This document shows positions 35,799 through 44,061 of a DNA stretch of 64,000 nt, piece after piece (the stretch's first letter is position 1; the number at the start of each line of letters is the position of its first letter). Where the stretch lies: positions 62,001 to 126,000 of the forward strand of contig NZ_MOLV01000009.1 of the NCBI RefSeq assembly GCF_001870785.1. The letters run 5' to 3'. A program made the translations under genes and the position numbers. A model generated the notes under the pieces. The model ran no database searches and had not been told where the DNA came from. It saw only the letters and a program-made list of their open reading frames with translations. Source of the DNA: Exiguobacterium sp. KRL4. Its GTDB lineage: Bacteria > Bacillota > Bacilli > Exiguobacteriales > Exiguobacteriaceae.

Positions 35799-36812
35799 TT
35801 GTTAAAACAGAAAAATATCTTACTCAGCCCGAAAATATACTTCATCACGGTTTTGAGCTATATGGCGTTAGGACTCTTCAGTTCATTAATCATGGGATTA
35901 ATTTTAAAGACGATCGGTGAAGGGCTGATGACAAATGGAGTCGATGCATCGTTTTTAGTCACTGTCGGAGAACAAGCCATTGCGTTGACAGGACCGGCGA
36001 TCGGCGTAGCGGTGGCGTTTGCGTTAGAAGCGCCACCACTCGTCCTGTTTTCGGCGGTTGCCGTTGGTGCATTTGGTTATGAAGCTGGAGGTCCGGCCGG
36101 CAGTTATGTAGCGGCAGTCATCGCCACTGAAATCGGTAAATTGATTTCAAAAACGACGCGGCTCGATATCATTTTGACACCGTTCGTGACATTGTTGATT
36201 GGTTTTGTGAGTGGAAAGTACGTTGGGGCTTGGATCGGAACGTTGATGACGGATTTAGGAGAGGTCATTCGTTGGGGGACGGAACGGGAACCGATGATCA
36301 TGGGGATTTTTGTGGCGACCGTCATGGGTCTGGCGTTGACGGCCCCGATCTCAAGTGCTGCACTTGGTATCATGTTAGGACTTGACGGGCTGGCGGCAGG
36401 AGCGGCGACGATTGGATGTGCCGCTCAGATGATTGGTTTTGGTGTCATCAGTTACCGTGATAATGGGATTGGCGGATTCATCGCACAAGGGGTTGGAACA
36501 TCGATGTTACAGGTCGGGAATATCATCCGGAATCCCTGGACGATTGTTCCGCCGACACTTGCGGGAGCGCTGCTCGCTCCTTTTGCAACGGTTTTGTTGA
36601 CGCTTGAAAGTAACCCGGAAGGATCTGGCATGGGAACGAGTGGGCTCGTCGGTCCGTTGATGATGCTGAAAACGATGGGGTTCGAGGCGGAATATTATTT
36701 AGCCGTTTTCGTCTTATGTTTCTTGGCACCGGCTCTGATCAGTTATTTGATTTACCGAGCACTTCACCGCATGGGGCGGATTAAAGATGGAGACTTAAAG
36801 ATCGAATACTAA
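35799..36812 (+). CDS. PTS_EIIC_2-type membrane protein
   Basis: A 337-residue membrane protein with about nine or ten glycine-rich helices, resembling the PTS_EIIC_2 family (a membrane-only relative of sugar phosphotransferase IIC domains). It has no IIA or IIB domain, and none is encoded nearby, so sugar phosphorylation is unlikely; transport or sensing is possible. The start is a TTG with AGAAGGAAG upstream. An extended -10 (TGTTATAAT, ending 35766) is the likely promoter. It is flanked by terminators and monocistronic. Confidence 0.72.
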   Translation: MLKQKNILLSPKIYFITVLSYMALGLFSSLIMGLILKTIGEGLMTNGVDASFLVTVGEQAIALTGPAIGVAVAFALEAPPLVLFSAVAVGAFGYEAGGPAGSYVAAVIATEIGKLISKTTRLDIILTPFVTLLIGFVSGKYVGAWIGTLMTDLGEVIRWGTEREPMIMGIFVATVMGLALTAPISSAALGIMLGLDGLAAGAATIGCAAQMIGFGVISYRDNGIGGFIAQGVGTSMLQVGNIIRNPWTIVPPTLAGALLAPFATVLLTLESNPEGSGMGTSGLVGPLMMLKTMGFEAEYYLAVFVLCFLAPALISYLIYRALHRMGRIKDGDLKIEY

Positions 36813-36831
36813 AAAGAAATGCGAATAAACG

Positions 36832-36868
36832 AAAAAGAAGCAGTGGACAAGTCCGCTGCTTCTTTTTG
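36832..36868. terminator. Bidirectional terminator after PTS_EIIC_2-like gene
   Basis: A 15-bp near-perfect stem (AAAGAAGCAGTGGAC with GTCCGCTGCTTCTTT) around a 2-4 base loop, with T-runs on both strands. Confidence 0.88.
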
Positions 36869-36928
36869 CTGGATAGAACGATTTCGTTAAGACCGTCTCC
36901 ATTTTGTACAAAATATGATTGGAGTGTT

Positions 36929-37219
36929 CTAAAGTGAAAAACCAAACGAACTGGAGTAAAAGCTCGTGAAGAAGACATACAAGTAGAGTACATAAAGAGG
37001 AAGCAAGTAACGCATCCGAACGATTGGCAATTTTCGGGCAAGACGTTTACCGACGGCTTCAAGCAACATGATGAGCGCAAAACCGACGACCAGTAACACC
37101 AGAATCTGCGGTAAGCTCCGTTCGGAATCAATAAACGAATACCCGTATCGGAGGCAACTCGTCATACCAACAAAACCGACGAATCGTTCAAAGGGGTGTT
37201 TGATGGGTTGATCAGTCAT
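36929..37219 (-). CDS. Small membrane protein of unknown function
   Basis: I do not recognise this 96-residue protein. It has two clear hydrophobic segments (LPQILVLLVVGFALIMLLEAV and YLLPLYVLYLYVFFTSFY) separated by a basic loop KRLARKLP, so a two-helix hairpin with the loop inside is likely. ATG 37219 follows AAAGGAAA; the frame begins seven codons earlier without a better site. It is convergent with the PTS_EIIC_2-like gene. Confidence 0.6.
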   Translation of the reverse strand: MTDQPIKHPFERFVGFVGMTSCLRYGYSFIDSERSLPQILVLLVVGFALIMLLEAVGKRLARKLPIVRMRYLLPLYVLYLYVFFTSFYSSSFGFSL

Positions 37220-37345
37220 AATGATTTCCTTTCGAGACATTTTCTAGTTGCAGTATAGCAAACAGAGCGCGAAAACGCACAGAAACATTCGAATATGCTA
37301 TGATGAAGCCAATGAAAACAGCTTGTACTAAAGGAGTCGGTAGGG

Positions 37346-37654
37346 ATGAAGAAGTTAGAATCCAAACAACAATTTGATGAAGCGAAACAAGGAAATGCAG
37401 TCTTTTTATTCTCCGCCAATTGGTGTCCCGATTGCCGGTTTTTAGATCCGTTCATGCCGGAGATGGAAAGCACGTTCAATGAATTTGATTTTTATTACGT
37501 CGATCGTGACGAGCACATTGAAATTGCCCAGGAAATGGACATCTTCGGTATTCCGAGTTTCGTGGCTTACCGCGATAATGCAGAAACAGGTCGTTATGTC
37601 GGGAAAGAACGAAAAACACCGGAGCAAGTCACGTCATTTTTAGAAACAGTCTGA
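37346..37654 (+). CDS. ytpP: Thioredoxin-like protein YtpP
   Basis: A 102-residue thioredoxin fold. The active site is WCPDC (Cys27, Cys30), not the WCGPC of thioredoxin, and the cis-proline is in FGIPSF. A cytosolic thiol-disulfide role is likely. ATG 37346 has AAAGGAG upstream. It heads the ytpP-ytpQ-ytpR run, but a terminator directly after it limits read-through. Conserved position relative to B. subtilis. Confidence 0.92.
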   Translation: MKKLESKQQFDEAKQGNAVFLFSANWCPDCRFLDPFMPEMESTFNEFDFYYVDRDEHIEIAQEMDIFGIPSFVAYRDNAETGRYVGKERKTPEQVTSFLETV

Positions 37655-37658
37655 CATC

Positions 37659-37686
37659 AAAGCGAGCGCTGTCTCGCTTTTTTTAA
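37659..37686 (+). terminator. Terminator of ytpP
   Basis: AAAGCGAG (37659-37666) pairs with CTCGCTTT (37673-37680), followed by T residues. Confidence 0.8.
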
Positions 37687-37708
37687 TAGGAAAGGATGAA
37701 AAAGAGCC

Positions 37709-38506
37709 ATGGAACTACAACAAATTCGTCGGATGGTGACGGAAGCATTTGAAACATCACGCTATACCACGTATTTTGATCGTGAAAAATCGGTGTTGCG
37801 CATCGAACGGAAGCAGGACCGGACAGGTGTTGATTTAGGTCTGAACCCATTGGTCGCAAAAGCGAAACGACGTGGTGTGATTGCGGTCGAAGAAACGATT
37901 GAATACATCAAAGCGGTCTTGGAGCAAACGGAACCGATCTCATTAATTGGACACGAACAGCAGGTTTTCCCGGTCATCCGTGCGAAATCATTTGCCGATG
38001 AGACAAAAGACGGAAAGAAAATCATCAGTACACCGCACACAGGGGAAACAAAAATCATGTATGCCCTTGATCTGGGTGCCACGTATCGTCTGATTGATGA
38101 AGAATTGTTAGCGCAGGCCGGATGGACGGCAGAACATTTGTCTGAAGCAGCCCGTTTTAACTTGAAGACACTCGAAGCGCCTTTTAAGACGGACGAAGTG
38201 GCGGGAAACGTATTTTATTTCTTGAGCACGGGTGATGGTTACGAGGCGAGCCGGGTCTTGAACAAGCAGTTGTTAAGCGATTATGCCGAGCGTGTGACAG
38301 GTGAATTTGCAGTCGGAATTCCCCACCAAGATGTCTTGATTTTCGCTGATATTCGAAATGATGCCGGCTATGATGTGTTGCAACAGTTGATGTTTGATTT
38401 CTTTACCAATGGACGTGTGCCGGTCACAGCACTCCCGTTCGTCTACGACGACGGAAATCTCGAACCGGTCTTTGTCCTTGCAAAAAACAAGCATCCGAAA
38501 AGTTAA
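37709..38506 (+). CDS. ytpQ: DUF1444 family protein YtpQ
   Basis: A 265-residue soluble protein of the DUF1444 family (UPF0354), conserved in Bacillales next to ytpP and ytpR. No enzyme motif is evident. The N-terminal 70 residues are basic (VLRIERKQDRTGVDLGLNPLVAKAKRRG) and the C-terminal part forms an alpha/beta domain with HQDVLIFADIRNDAGYDVLQQL. Function unknown. Confidence 0.87.
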   Translation: MELQQIRRMVTEAFETSRYTTYFDREKSVLRIERKQDRTGVDLGLNPLVAKAKRRGVIAVEETIEYIKAVLEQTEPISLIGHEQQVFPVIRAKSFADETKDGKKIISTPHTGETKIMYALDLGATYRLIDEELLAQAGWTAEHLSEAARFNLKTLEAPFKTDEVAGNVFYFLSTGDGYEASRVLNKQLLSDYAERVTGEFAVGIPHQDVLIFADIRNDAGYDVLQQLMFDFFTNGRVPVTALPFVYDDGNLEPVFVLAKNKHPKS

Positions 38507-38559
38507 ATAATCTGCTACAATAGGCATTGTGAGAAAGTTTGAAGGGAGTAATGGATTGA

Positions 38560-39168
38560 ATGAATGTTTTTTATAATAAAGAAGGTGTCGGTGACGTTTT
38601 AATGGTCATCTTAGCAGACGCTCCGCGTGCTGAAATCACAGCTGAACGAAAAGGACGTGTCGCGACGATTTTCCATGGCACAGACGTCATTGGTTACAAT
38701 ATTTTTGAGGCATCGGAAAAGTTTGACCTGAGCAGTGTTGGGCCGGTTGATCTGACACCGGAACTCGTTCAAACGATCCAAGGGATCTTAGCAGAAGAAG
38801 GCATTACATTCGTTGCGGATGACATCGACTATTCACCGAAGTTCGTCGTTGGATTCGTTGCTTCTGCTGAAAAACATCCGGACGCTGATAAATTATCGGT
38901 CTGTCAAGTTGATGTGGACGGAAATACGTTGCAAATCGTTTGTGGGGCACCGAATGTCGAAGCCGGACAAAAAGTGGTCGTGGCGAAGCCGGGCGCAGTC
39001 ATGCCTTCTGGTTTGATCATTCGTCCGTCCGCACTGCGCGGAGTAGCCTCAAGCGGCATGCTCTGTTCGGCACGTGAACTCGGTCTGGCAGATGCACCAC
39101 AAGTTAAAGGGATTCTTGTGTTGGATGAATCAGCACAAACAGGAGAGGCATTTTTAATCGGTCGATAA
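38560..39168 (+). CDS. ytpR: tRNA-binding domain protein YtpR
   Basis: A 202-residue protein. Residues 1-80 are the YtpR-specific N-terminal domain (MNVFYNKEGVGDVLMVIL) and 85-200 an OB-fold tRNA-binding domain like that at the N-terminus of PheT and in CsaA: VGFVASAEKHPDADKLSVCQVDVDG and LRGVASSGMLCSARELGL. It probably binds tRNA or RNA; no catalysis is known. It lies before the sftA position and murC as in B. subtilis. Confidence 0.92.
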   Translation: MNVFYNKEGVGDVLMVILADAPRAEITAERKGRVATIFHGTDVIGYNIFEASEKFDLSSVGPVDLTPELVQTIQGILAEEGITFVADDIDYSPKFVVGFVASAEKHPDADKLSVCQVDVDGNTLQIVCGAPNVEAGQKVVVAKPGAVMPSGLIIRPSALRGVASSGMLCSARELGLADAPQVKGILVLDESAQTGEAFLIGR

Positions 39169-39186
39169 TTCGGCCGATTTTTTAAC
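39156..39186 (+). terminator. Terminator overlapping the end of ytpR
   Basis: AATCGGTCG (39156-39164) pairs with CGGCCGATT (39171-39179), followed by six T; the 5' arm includes the last codons of ytpR. Confidence 0.75.
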
Positions 39187-39205
39187 AAGATGGAGGGGTG
39201 AAGGA

Positions 39206-40123
39206 ATGAGCAATCGTTATGAGCAGTCGTTAAAGGAACAGGCAGCACGAATCCGACGAGAATTAGCAGGCGAAAAAGAAACGAAGCCTGTTGAGCGTCC
39301 GAAAAAAGAAGAACGGGAAGATCGCTTCGTGTTGACGGATGTTCCATCGCCTATTTACGGATTCCAGCGACCTAAAAAGCAACGGTCGATCCAAGAAGAG
39401 GGAATTTCAGACGAATCAGAAGTTGAGGTTTCAAGTGAGCTTAAAGAGGAAAAAACGGAAGAGTCGCTTGTAGATGCTACGGATGAGACGAATGAAACAT
39501 CAGAGATCGAGACGATGGAACAGACTGATTCGACTGAAGCAGATGCCGGTCTAGTCCCGACGACTGATTCTGATCTACTTGTTCCTGAACCAATCCTCGA
39601 ACAAGTGCCGGAAGAACGCGTAGAAGAAATGCAGCCGGAAATCTTACATGTCGCAGCGACAGAAGAAAACGAAGTCCGGTTGGAAGAAGCAACGGATGAG
39701 ACGGATGAAACATCAGAGATCGAGACGATGGAACAAACTGATTCGACTGAAGCAGATGCGGGTCTAGTCCCGACGACTGATTCTGATCTACTTGTTCCTG
39801 AACCAATCCTCGAACAAGTGCCGGAAGATCGTGCGGAAGAAACGCAACCGGAAATCTTACATGTCGCAGCGACAGAAGAAAACGAAGTCCGTGAATCAGA
39901 AACGGCATTCCAAGTGACGGATGAAAATGCGGCAAATATCTCCGTGACCACAATCGAAGAAACGTCAGAAAAATTGGCTGAAGAAACGGTAACTCCGCAA
40001 GCGGATCAGGTGTCGATCAAAAAGCCAATCGGACCACCTGTAAACGTTGTGATGACAACAAAAGATTTAATGGCAATGTATCGTGCACGACGGGAACAAA
40101 ATAATTTACATGGTAAAAAATAA
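39206..40123 (+). CDS. Acidic repeat protein resembling the N-terminal linker of SftA, without motor
   Basis: A 305-residue, very acidic protein (runs of Glu, Asp and Thr) at the place where B. subtilis has sftA (ytpS), the soluble FtsK-type DNA translocase. It keeps an SftA-like element near the N-terminus, FVLTDVPSPIYGFQRP (41-56), and ends with GPPVNVVMTTKDLMAMYRARR, like the segment just before the translocase core. No Walker A, Walker B or gamma domain is present. Two nearly identical 71-residue repeats form the centre. GGAGGGG precedes ATG 39206. Interpretation as a motorless SftA derivative is inference; an unrelated disordered division protein is possible. Confidence 0.6.
   Translation: MSNRYEQSLKEQAARIRRELAGEKETKPVERPKKEEREDRFVLTDVPSPIYGFQRPKKQRSIQEEGISDESEVEVSSELKEEKTEESLVDATDETNETSEIETMEQTDSTEADAGLVPTTDSDLLVPEPILEQVPEERVEEMQPEILHVAATEENEVRLEEATDETDETSEIETMEQTDSTEADAGLVPTTDSDLLVPEPILEQVPEDRAEETQPEILHVAATEENEVRESETAFQVTDENAANISVTTIEETSEKLAEETVTPQADQVSIKKPIGPPVNVVMTTKDLMAMYRARREQNNLHGKK
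39475..39892 (+). repeat. 213-bp tandem duplication inside the SftA-like gene
   Basis: Two copies (about 39475-39679 and 39688-39892), period 213 bp or 71 codons. Over about 200 bp they differ at roughly nine or ten positions, so the duplication is recent, and the frame is kept. Confidence 0.92.
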
Positions 40124-40130
40124 ATCGGTT

Positions 40131-40157
40131 TGCTATAATGGTACAGGTTTTGTACCC
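40131..40157 (+). promoter_or_regulatory. Extended -10 promoter and small palindrome before murC
   Basis: TGCTATAAT (40131-40139) is a consensus extended -10. It runs directly into GGTAC-N7/8-GTACC (40140-40157), a 5-bp-arm inverted repeat at the expected start point. No -35 of quality is seen. Confidence 0.5.
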
Positions 40158-40201
40158 AAGCCCGATGGTACGGACCGGAACGTGAATTGGAGGGCTCATA
40201 T

Positions 40202-41497
40202 ATGACAAACTATCATTTTGTAGGGATTAAAGGGACTGGGATGAGTGCGCTTGCCCAAGTACTACATGAAATGAATCATCAAGTGCAAGGTTCTGATATT
40301 GAAAAGCATATTTTTACGGAAGATGCCTTACGGGCAAAAGGAATTCCGTTTTTCCCGTTTAGTGCGGACAATATTAAAGAAAATCAAGTCATCATCCAAG
40401 GGAATGCCTTTGGTGATGATCATCCAGAAATTGCTCGGGCAAAGGAACTGGATTTAACGATCTATCACTATTATGACTTTTTAGGGTATTTGGCAAATGA
40501 ATACCGGTCGGTTGCGATTACAGGTTCGCACGGTAAGACATCGACGACTGGTTTATTGTCACACGTCTTGAGTGGCATCACGCCGACGGCATTCTTGATT
40601 GGTGACGGAACTGGTGCCGGTGTTGAAGACGCAAAGGCGTTTGTCTTTGAAGCGTGTGAATACAAACGACATTTCTTATACTACAAACCGGATTATGCGA
40701 TCATGACGAACATCGATTTTGATCACTCGGACTACTTTACAGGCATCGACGACGTCGTATCAGCCTTCCAAGAGATGGCGATGCAAGTCAAACAAGCGAT
40801 CGTAGCATGTGGAGACGACGAACATCTTCAGAACATCCAGGCGAATGTTCCTGTCTTGTATTATGGTTTTGGCGAAAACAATGATTTCCGAGCGGAAAAC
40901 GCAACATCAACACCGGACGGGACATCGTTTGACGTGTATCTCCGCGATGATTTCTACGGCACGTTCTTGATTCCTGGTTTTGGACAGCATCATGTCTTAA
41001 ATGCATTGTCTGTCATTGCAATCTGCCAGTACGAAGGATTAAGCAAAGAAGATGTTGCAGCACGTCTGTCTTCGTTTGGTGGCGTTAAACGTCGTTTCAG
41101 TGAATCAAGTTTTGGTTCACAGATTCTAGTTGATGATTATGCGCACCATCCAAAAGAGATCAGTGCAACGATTGAATCGGCACGGAAAAAATATCCGGAT
41201 CGTGAAGTCGTGGCAATTTTCCAACCGCACACATACACTCGGTTGAAATCATTCATGGATGATTTTGCGACATCGTTACGTGAAGCAGATGCGACGTATC
41301 TGTGTGAAATCTTTGGATCAGCACGTGAACAAGAAGGACAAGTTCGTGTAGAGGATCTGCAAGAAAAAGTACCGGGATCGGATATTCTGACACGGGACAA
41401 CGTATCACTGTTAAGTAAACATGAAAATGCCGTATTGCTCTTCATGGGAGCAGGGGACATTCAAACGTATCAAAAGCAGTATGAAGGTACGAAGTGA
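40202..41497 (+). CDS. murC: UDP-N-acetylmuramate--L-alanine ligase
   Basis: Adds L-alanine to UDP-N-acetylmuramate with ATP, the first peptide step of peptidoglycan synthesis. The 431-residue protein has the UDP-binding [14 protein letters not shown], the ATP loop [12 protein letters not shown] near residue 113, and a C-terminal ligase domain with [13 protein letters not shown] 40202 follows GGAGGG. Its location after ytpR and before the ytxG region is conserved in Bacilli. Confidence 0.98.
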   Translation: MTNYHFVGIKGTGMSALAQVLHEMNHQVQGSDIEKHIFTEDALRAKGIPFFPFSADNIKENQVIIQGNAFGDDHPEIARAKELDLTIYHYYDFLGYLANEYRSVAITGSHGKTSTTGLLSHVLSGITPTAFLIGDGTGAGVEDAKAFVFEACEYKRHFLYYKPDYAIMTNIDFDHSDYFTGIDDVVSAFQEMAMQVKQAIVACGDDEHLQNIQANVPVLYYGFGENNDFRAENATSTPDGTSFDVYLRDDFYGTFLIPGFGQHHVLNALSVIAICQYEGLSKEDVAARLSSFGGVKRRFSESSFGSQILVDDYAHHPKEISATIESARKKYPDREVVAIFQPHTYTRLKSFMDDFATSLREADATYLCEIFGSAREQEGQVRVEDLQEKVPGSDILTRDNVSLLSKHENAVLLFMGAGDIQTYQKQYEGTK

Positions 41498-41515
41498 ATA
41501 TAAATATGCAAATCG

Positions 41516-41548
41516 GACACTGACGGAAATTTGTCGGTGTCTTTTTTT
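41516..41548 (+). terminator. Terminator of murC
   Basis: GACACTGAC pairs with GTCGGTGTC (one mismatch) and is followed by seven T. Confidence 0.85.
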
Positions 41549-41670
41549 GTCGGTTTCGTGAACCAGTAAAAAAGGAGGAGTTATTGACTCGGAAAATCGT
41601 TAACTTTTCATTGCATCTTGAATTGATTTTTGGAATAGTGGGTGTATGTTATTTAGAAAGGAAAGAGGTC

Positions 41671-42186
41671 ATGGGACAGATTTTGCTCATTTTATTATTA
41701 CAACTGATTTACGTGCCCGTCTTGACATTGCGGACCATCATGCTCGTCAAAGGAAGAACTGTCATCGCAGGTGCGTTAGGAACAGTTGAGACGTTGATTT
41801 ACATCTTTGCACTGGGGGTCGTCTTCCGGGACTTGACGACGCTTGGGATGATCGTTTATGCACTCGGCTTTGGCTTCGGTATCTTGATCGGAGGATTTAT
41901 CGAACGAAAACTTGCCATCGGATACAATATGATTCAAGTTCATACACAGGATTTCCCGGCGGAGTTGATTCAAGTCATCCGGGACAATGGATTTGGTGTT
42001 ACCCATTATCAAGGACAAGGGCGGGACGGGATTCGTTATCGCTTGGATGTGCTAGCTGCTCGGACACGAATGAAGATCTTACGCAACCTGGTTGAAGAAT
42101 ATGAACCAAAGGCTTTTCTGGTAGCATTTGACTCGGTTGATTTTAAAGGTGGATACATGCTCAAAGGATTGAAGCGTCCACAGTGA
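41671..42186 (+). CDS. DUF2179/UPF0316 membrane protein (YebE-like)
   Basis: A 171-residue protein with three N-terminal membrane helices (to about residue 80) and a C-terminal cytosolic DUF2179 domain (VIRDNGFGVTHYQGQGRDGIRYRLDVLAARTR...), like B. subtilis YebE of the UPF0316 family. DUF2179 also ends YitT-type membrane proteins; its ligand is unknown. ATG 41671 follows GGAAAGAGG; the frame is open from 41584 but without a ribosome site. Confidence 0.8.
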   Translation: MGQILLILLLQLIYVPVLTLRTIMLVKGRTVIAGALGTVETLIYIFALGVVFRDLTTLGMIVYALGFGFGILIGGFIERKLAIGYNMIQVHTQDFPAELIQVIRDNGFGVTHYQGQGRDGIRYRLDVLAARTRMKILRNLVEEYEPKAFLVAFDSVDFKGGYMLKGLKRPQ

Positions 42187-42242
42187 GTCTGAAAGGTCGG
42201 TTCCACTAAATCGGACATCAGGAGATTCTCTCAAGAAATCAT

Positions 42243-42280
42243 GTTTAAGTTTTGTTATTTAAGGATAAAGATGGTATAGA
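42243..42280 (+). promoter_or_regulatory. Promoter region of dps
   Basis: TTGTTA (42252-42257), 17-bp spacer, TATAGA (42275-42280) is a moderate sigma-A promoter. Overlapping it, GTTTAA (42243-42248), 14 bp, GGATAA (42263-42268) resembles a sigma-B promoter, which would fit a stress ferritin. Confidence 0.45.
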
Positions 42281-42316
42281 ACAAAACACAGTTTTTATTG
42301 AGAGGAGAAATCTACG

Positions 42317-42757
42317 ATGATTAGTAATCATGCTAAAACTGCTTTAAACCAACAGGTGGCGAACTATGGTGTCCTGTTCGTAAAACTCCATAACTATCAC
42401 TGGTACATCAAAGGTCCTGACTTTTTGACGTTACATGTAAAACTCGAAGAATTGTATACATGGGTCTCTGAACAGTATGACGTCGTAGCAGAACGTCTGT
42501 TAATGAACAACGGAATGCCTTCTGCGACACTAAAAGAATATCTGGAACAAACGACGCTTGAAGAGGCAAAATCAGGTTTATCAGCGGATGAAATGGTCGA
42601 ATCGGTCATCAGTGATTTCCAACAAGTCCGGAAAGAGATGCTAGATGCCATCGAACATCTTGAATCGCAGGATGTAACGGTCGAAGATGATTTGTTAGCG
42701 CAAGCTAAAGAAATCGAAAAACAGATTTGGATGTTGCGGGCGACGTTAAAAAAATAA
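42317..42757 (+). CDS. dps: Dps-family ferritin-like DNA-protection protein
   Basis: A 146-residue mini-ferritin that stores iron and protects DNA from peroxide. The ferroxidase residues are in LHNYHWYIKG and LHVKLEELYTWVSEQYDVVAER (the His, Asp and Glu of the Dps intersubunit site). There is no long lysine-rich N-terminal tail, so DNA binding is likely weak, as in MrgA-like forms. AGAGGAGA precedes the ATG. Monocistronic; promoter elements are described separately. Confidence 0.9.
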   Translation: MISNHAKTALNQQVANYGVLFVKLHNYHWYIKGPDFLTLHVKLEELYTWVSEQYDVVAERLLMNNGMPSATLKEYLEQTTLEEAKSGLSADEMVESVISDFQQVRKEMLDAIEHLESQDVTVEDDLLAQAKEIEKQIWMLRATLKK

Positions 42758-42760
42758 TGA

Positions 42761-42806
42761 AAAAACGGATGGCTGCATCCTATAAGGAATGTGCCATCCG
42801 TTTTTG
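42761..42806. terminator. Bidirectional terminator between dps and ampS
   Basis: A 13-bp stem (42761-42773 with 42793-42805) flanked by A and T runs. Confidence 0.88.
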
Positions 42807-42808
42807 AC

Positions 42809-43921
42809 TTATTTCAAGTTTTCAGGATTCAAGACATCGAGTTCCGGAAGCACGAACCGACCATCTTTACGAATCAATACATCGTCAAACCAGATTTCAC
42901 CGCCACCGTAATCAGGGCGTTGGATATTAACCAAGTCCCAATGGACAGAAGAATCATTCCCGTTATAGGCTTCTGCATAGGCTTGACCCGGTGTGAAGTG
43001 GAAACTGCCGTCAATCTTCTCATCGAACAAGATATCCTTCATCGGATGTTGGATGAACGGGTTGACACCAATCGCAAACTCACCGACGAAACGGGCTCCT
43101 GCATCTGTGTCGAACACTTGATTAATGCGTGCCGTATCATTTGCAGTCGCTTCAATGATTTTTCCGTCTTTGAATGTCAATGTGACATTTTCGAACGTGA
43201 ATCCTTGATACGGTGATGGTGTGTTGTATGAAATCGTCCCATTGATGGAATCCTTGACCGGGGCAGTGAAGACTTCACCGTCCGGGATATTGGCATTGCC
43301 GGCACATTTAATGGCGGGAATGTCCTTGATTGAAAATGCTAAATCTGTTCCAGGACCAACAAGACGGACGCGGTCTGTCCGATTCATCAAATCAACAAGC
43401 GGTGTCATCGCCTCGCCCATTTTGGCATAATCCAATGTACAAACGTCGAAATAAAAATCTTCGAAGGCTTCCGTCGATTGATTCGCAAGTTGTGCCATGG
43501 AAGTCGTCGGGAAGCGTAAGACAACCCATTTGGTGCCTTTCACACGGTCTTCTGTATGCATCTTACCTAACGTCTGTCCGTACAGTTTCATTTTGTCAGA
43601 CGGGACATCAGACAGTTCATTGATGTTGTCTCCTGCACGTAAACCGATATAGGCGTCCATCGCCTGCATTTGTTTTCGTTCGACATCCGCCATCAATTGA
43701 AGTTGATCTTCCGAAGCATTGCGATAGAGTTTTCGTAAAATGCGGTTGTCTTTCAATAAAACGAACGGAAGACCACCTGCTTCATAGGCCGCATCGACCA
43801 AGGCTTCGACGAGTTCACGTTCGATTCCAAAATTTTCGATTAATACTTTTTCACCAGGAGCAAGCGCAACCGAATAATTTATTAAATTCGTTGCAAGTTG
43901 GGTAAGACGTGGATCACGCAT
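42809..43921 (-). CDS. ampS: Aminopeptidase AmpS, family M29
   Basis: A 370-residue thermophilic-type metallo-aminopeptidase. The M29 metal ligands are recognisable: Glu in GEVFTAPVKDS, Glu in VGEFAIGVNP, His and Tyr in FHFTPGQAYAEAY, and His/Asp in SSVHWDLV. It removes N-terminal residues from peptides in the cytosol. ATG 43921 follows GGAGGAAC and gives the usual start MRDPRLTQLATNLINYSV; a 15-codon upstream extension is unlikely. Somewhat shorter than the roughly 410-residue family average. Confidence 0.92.
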   Translation of the reverse strand: MRDPRLTQLATNLINYSVALAPGEKVLIENFGIERELVEALVDAAYEAGGLPFVLLKDNRILRKLYRNASEDQLQLMADVERKQMQAMDAYIGLRAGDNINELSDVPSDKMKLYGQTLGKMHTEDRVKGTKWVVLRFPTTSMAQLANQSTEAFEDFYFDVCTLDYAKMGEAMTPLVDLMNRTDRVRLVGPGTDLAFSIKDIPAIKCAGNANIPDGEVFTAPVKDSINGTISYNTPSPYQGFTFENVTLTFKDGKIIEATANDTARINQVFDTDAGARFVGEFAIGVNPFIQHPMKDILFDEKIDGSFHFTPGQAYAEAYNGNDSSVHWDLVNIQRPDYGGGEIWFDDVLIRKDGRFVLPELDVLNPENLK

Positions 43922-44061
43922 AAAAAAGTTCCTCCTCAAATGATGTATGTAGGTTTCATTTATCATTGTAACGGAAATAAACCATTTGGAGTAGCAGGAA
44001 CGATTGCGTCAACGTCGAACTATCAACAAGACACTAGCAAAAGAAAATGGAGGCACGAATC

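Noticed and set aside
39355-39953. Two long minus-strand frames over the SftA-like gene
   Set aside because: Both are antisense shadows caused by the duplicated, low-complexity coding sequence; no ribosome site or domain.
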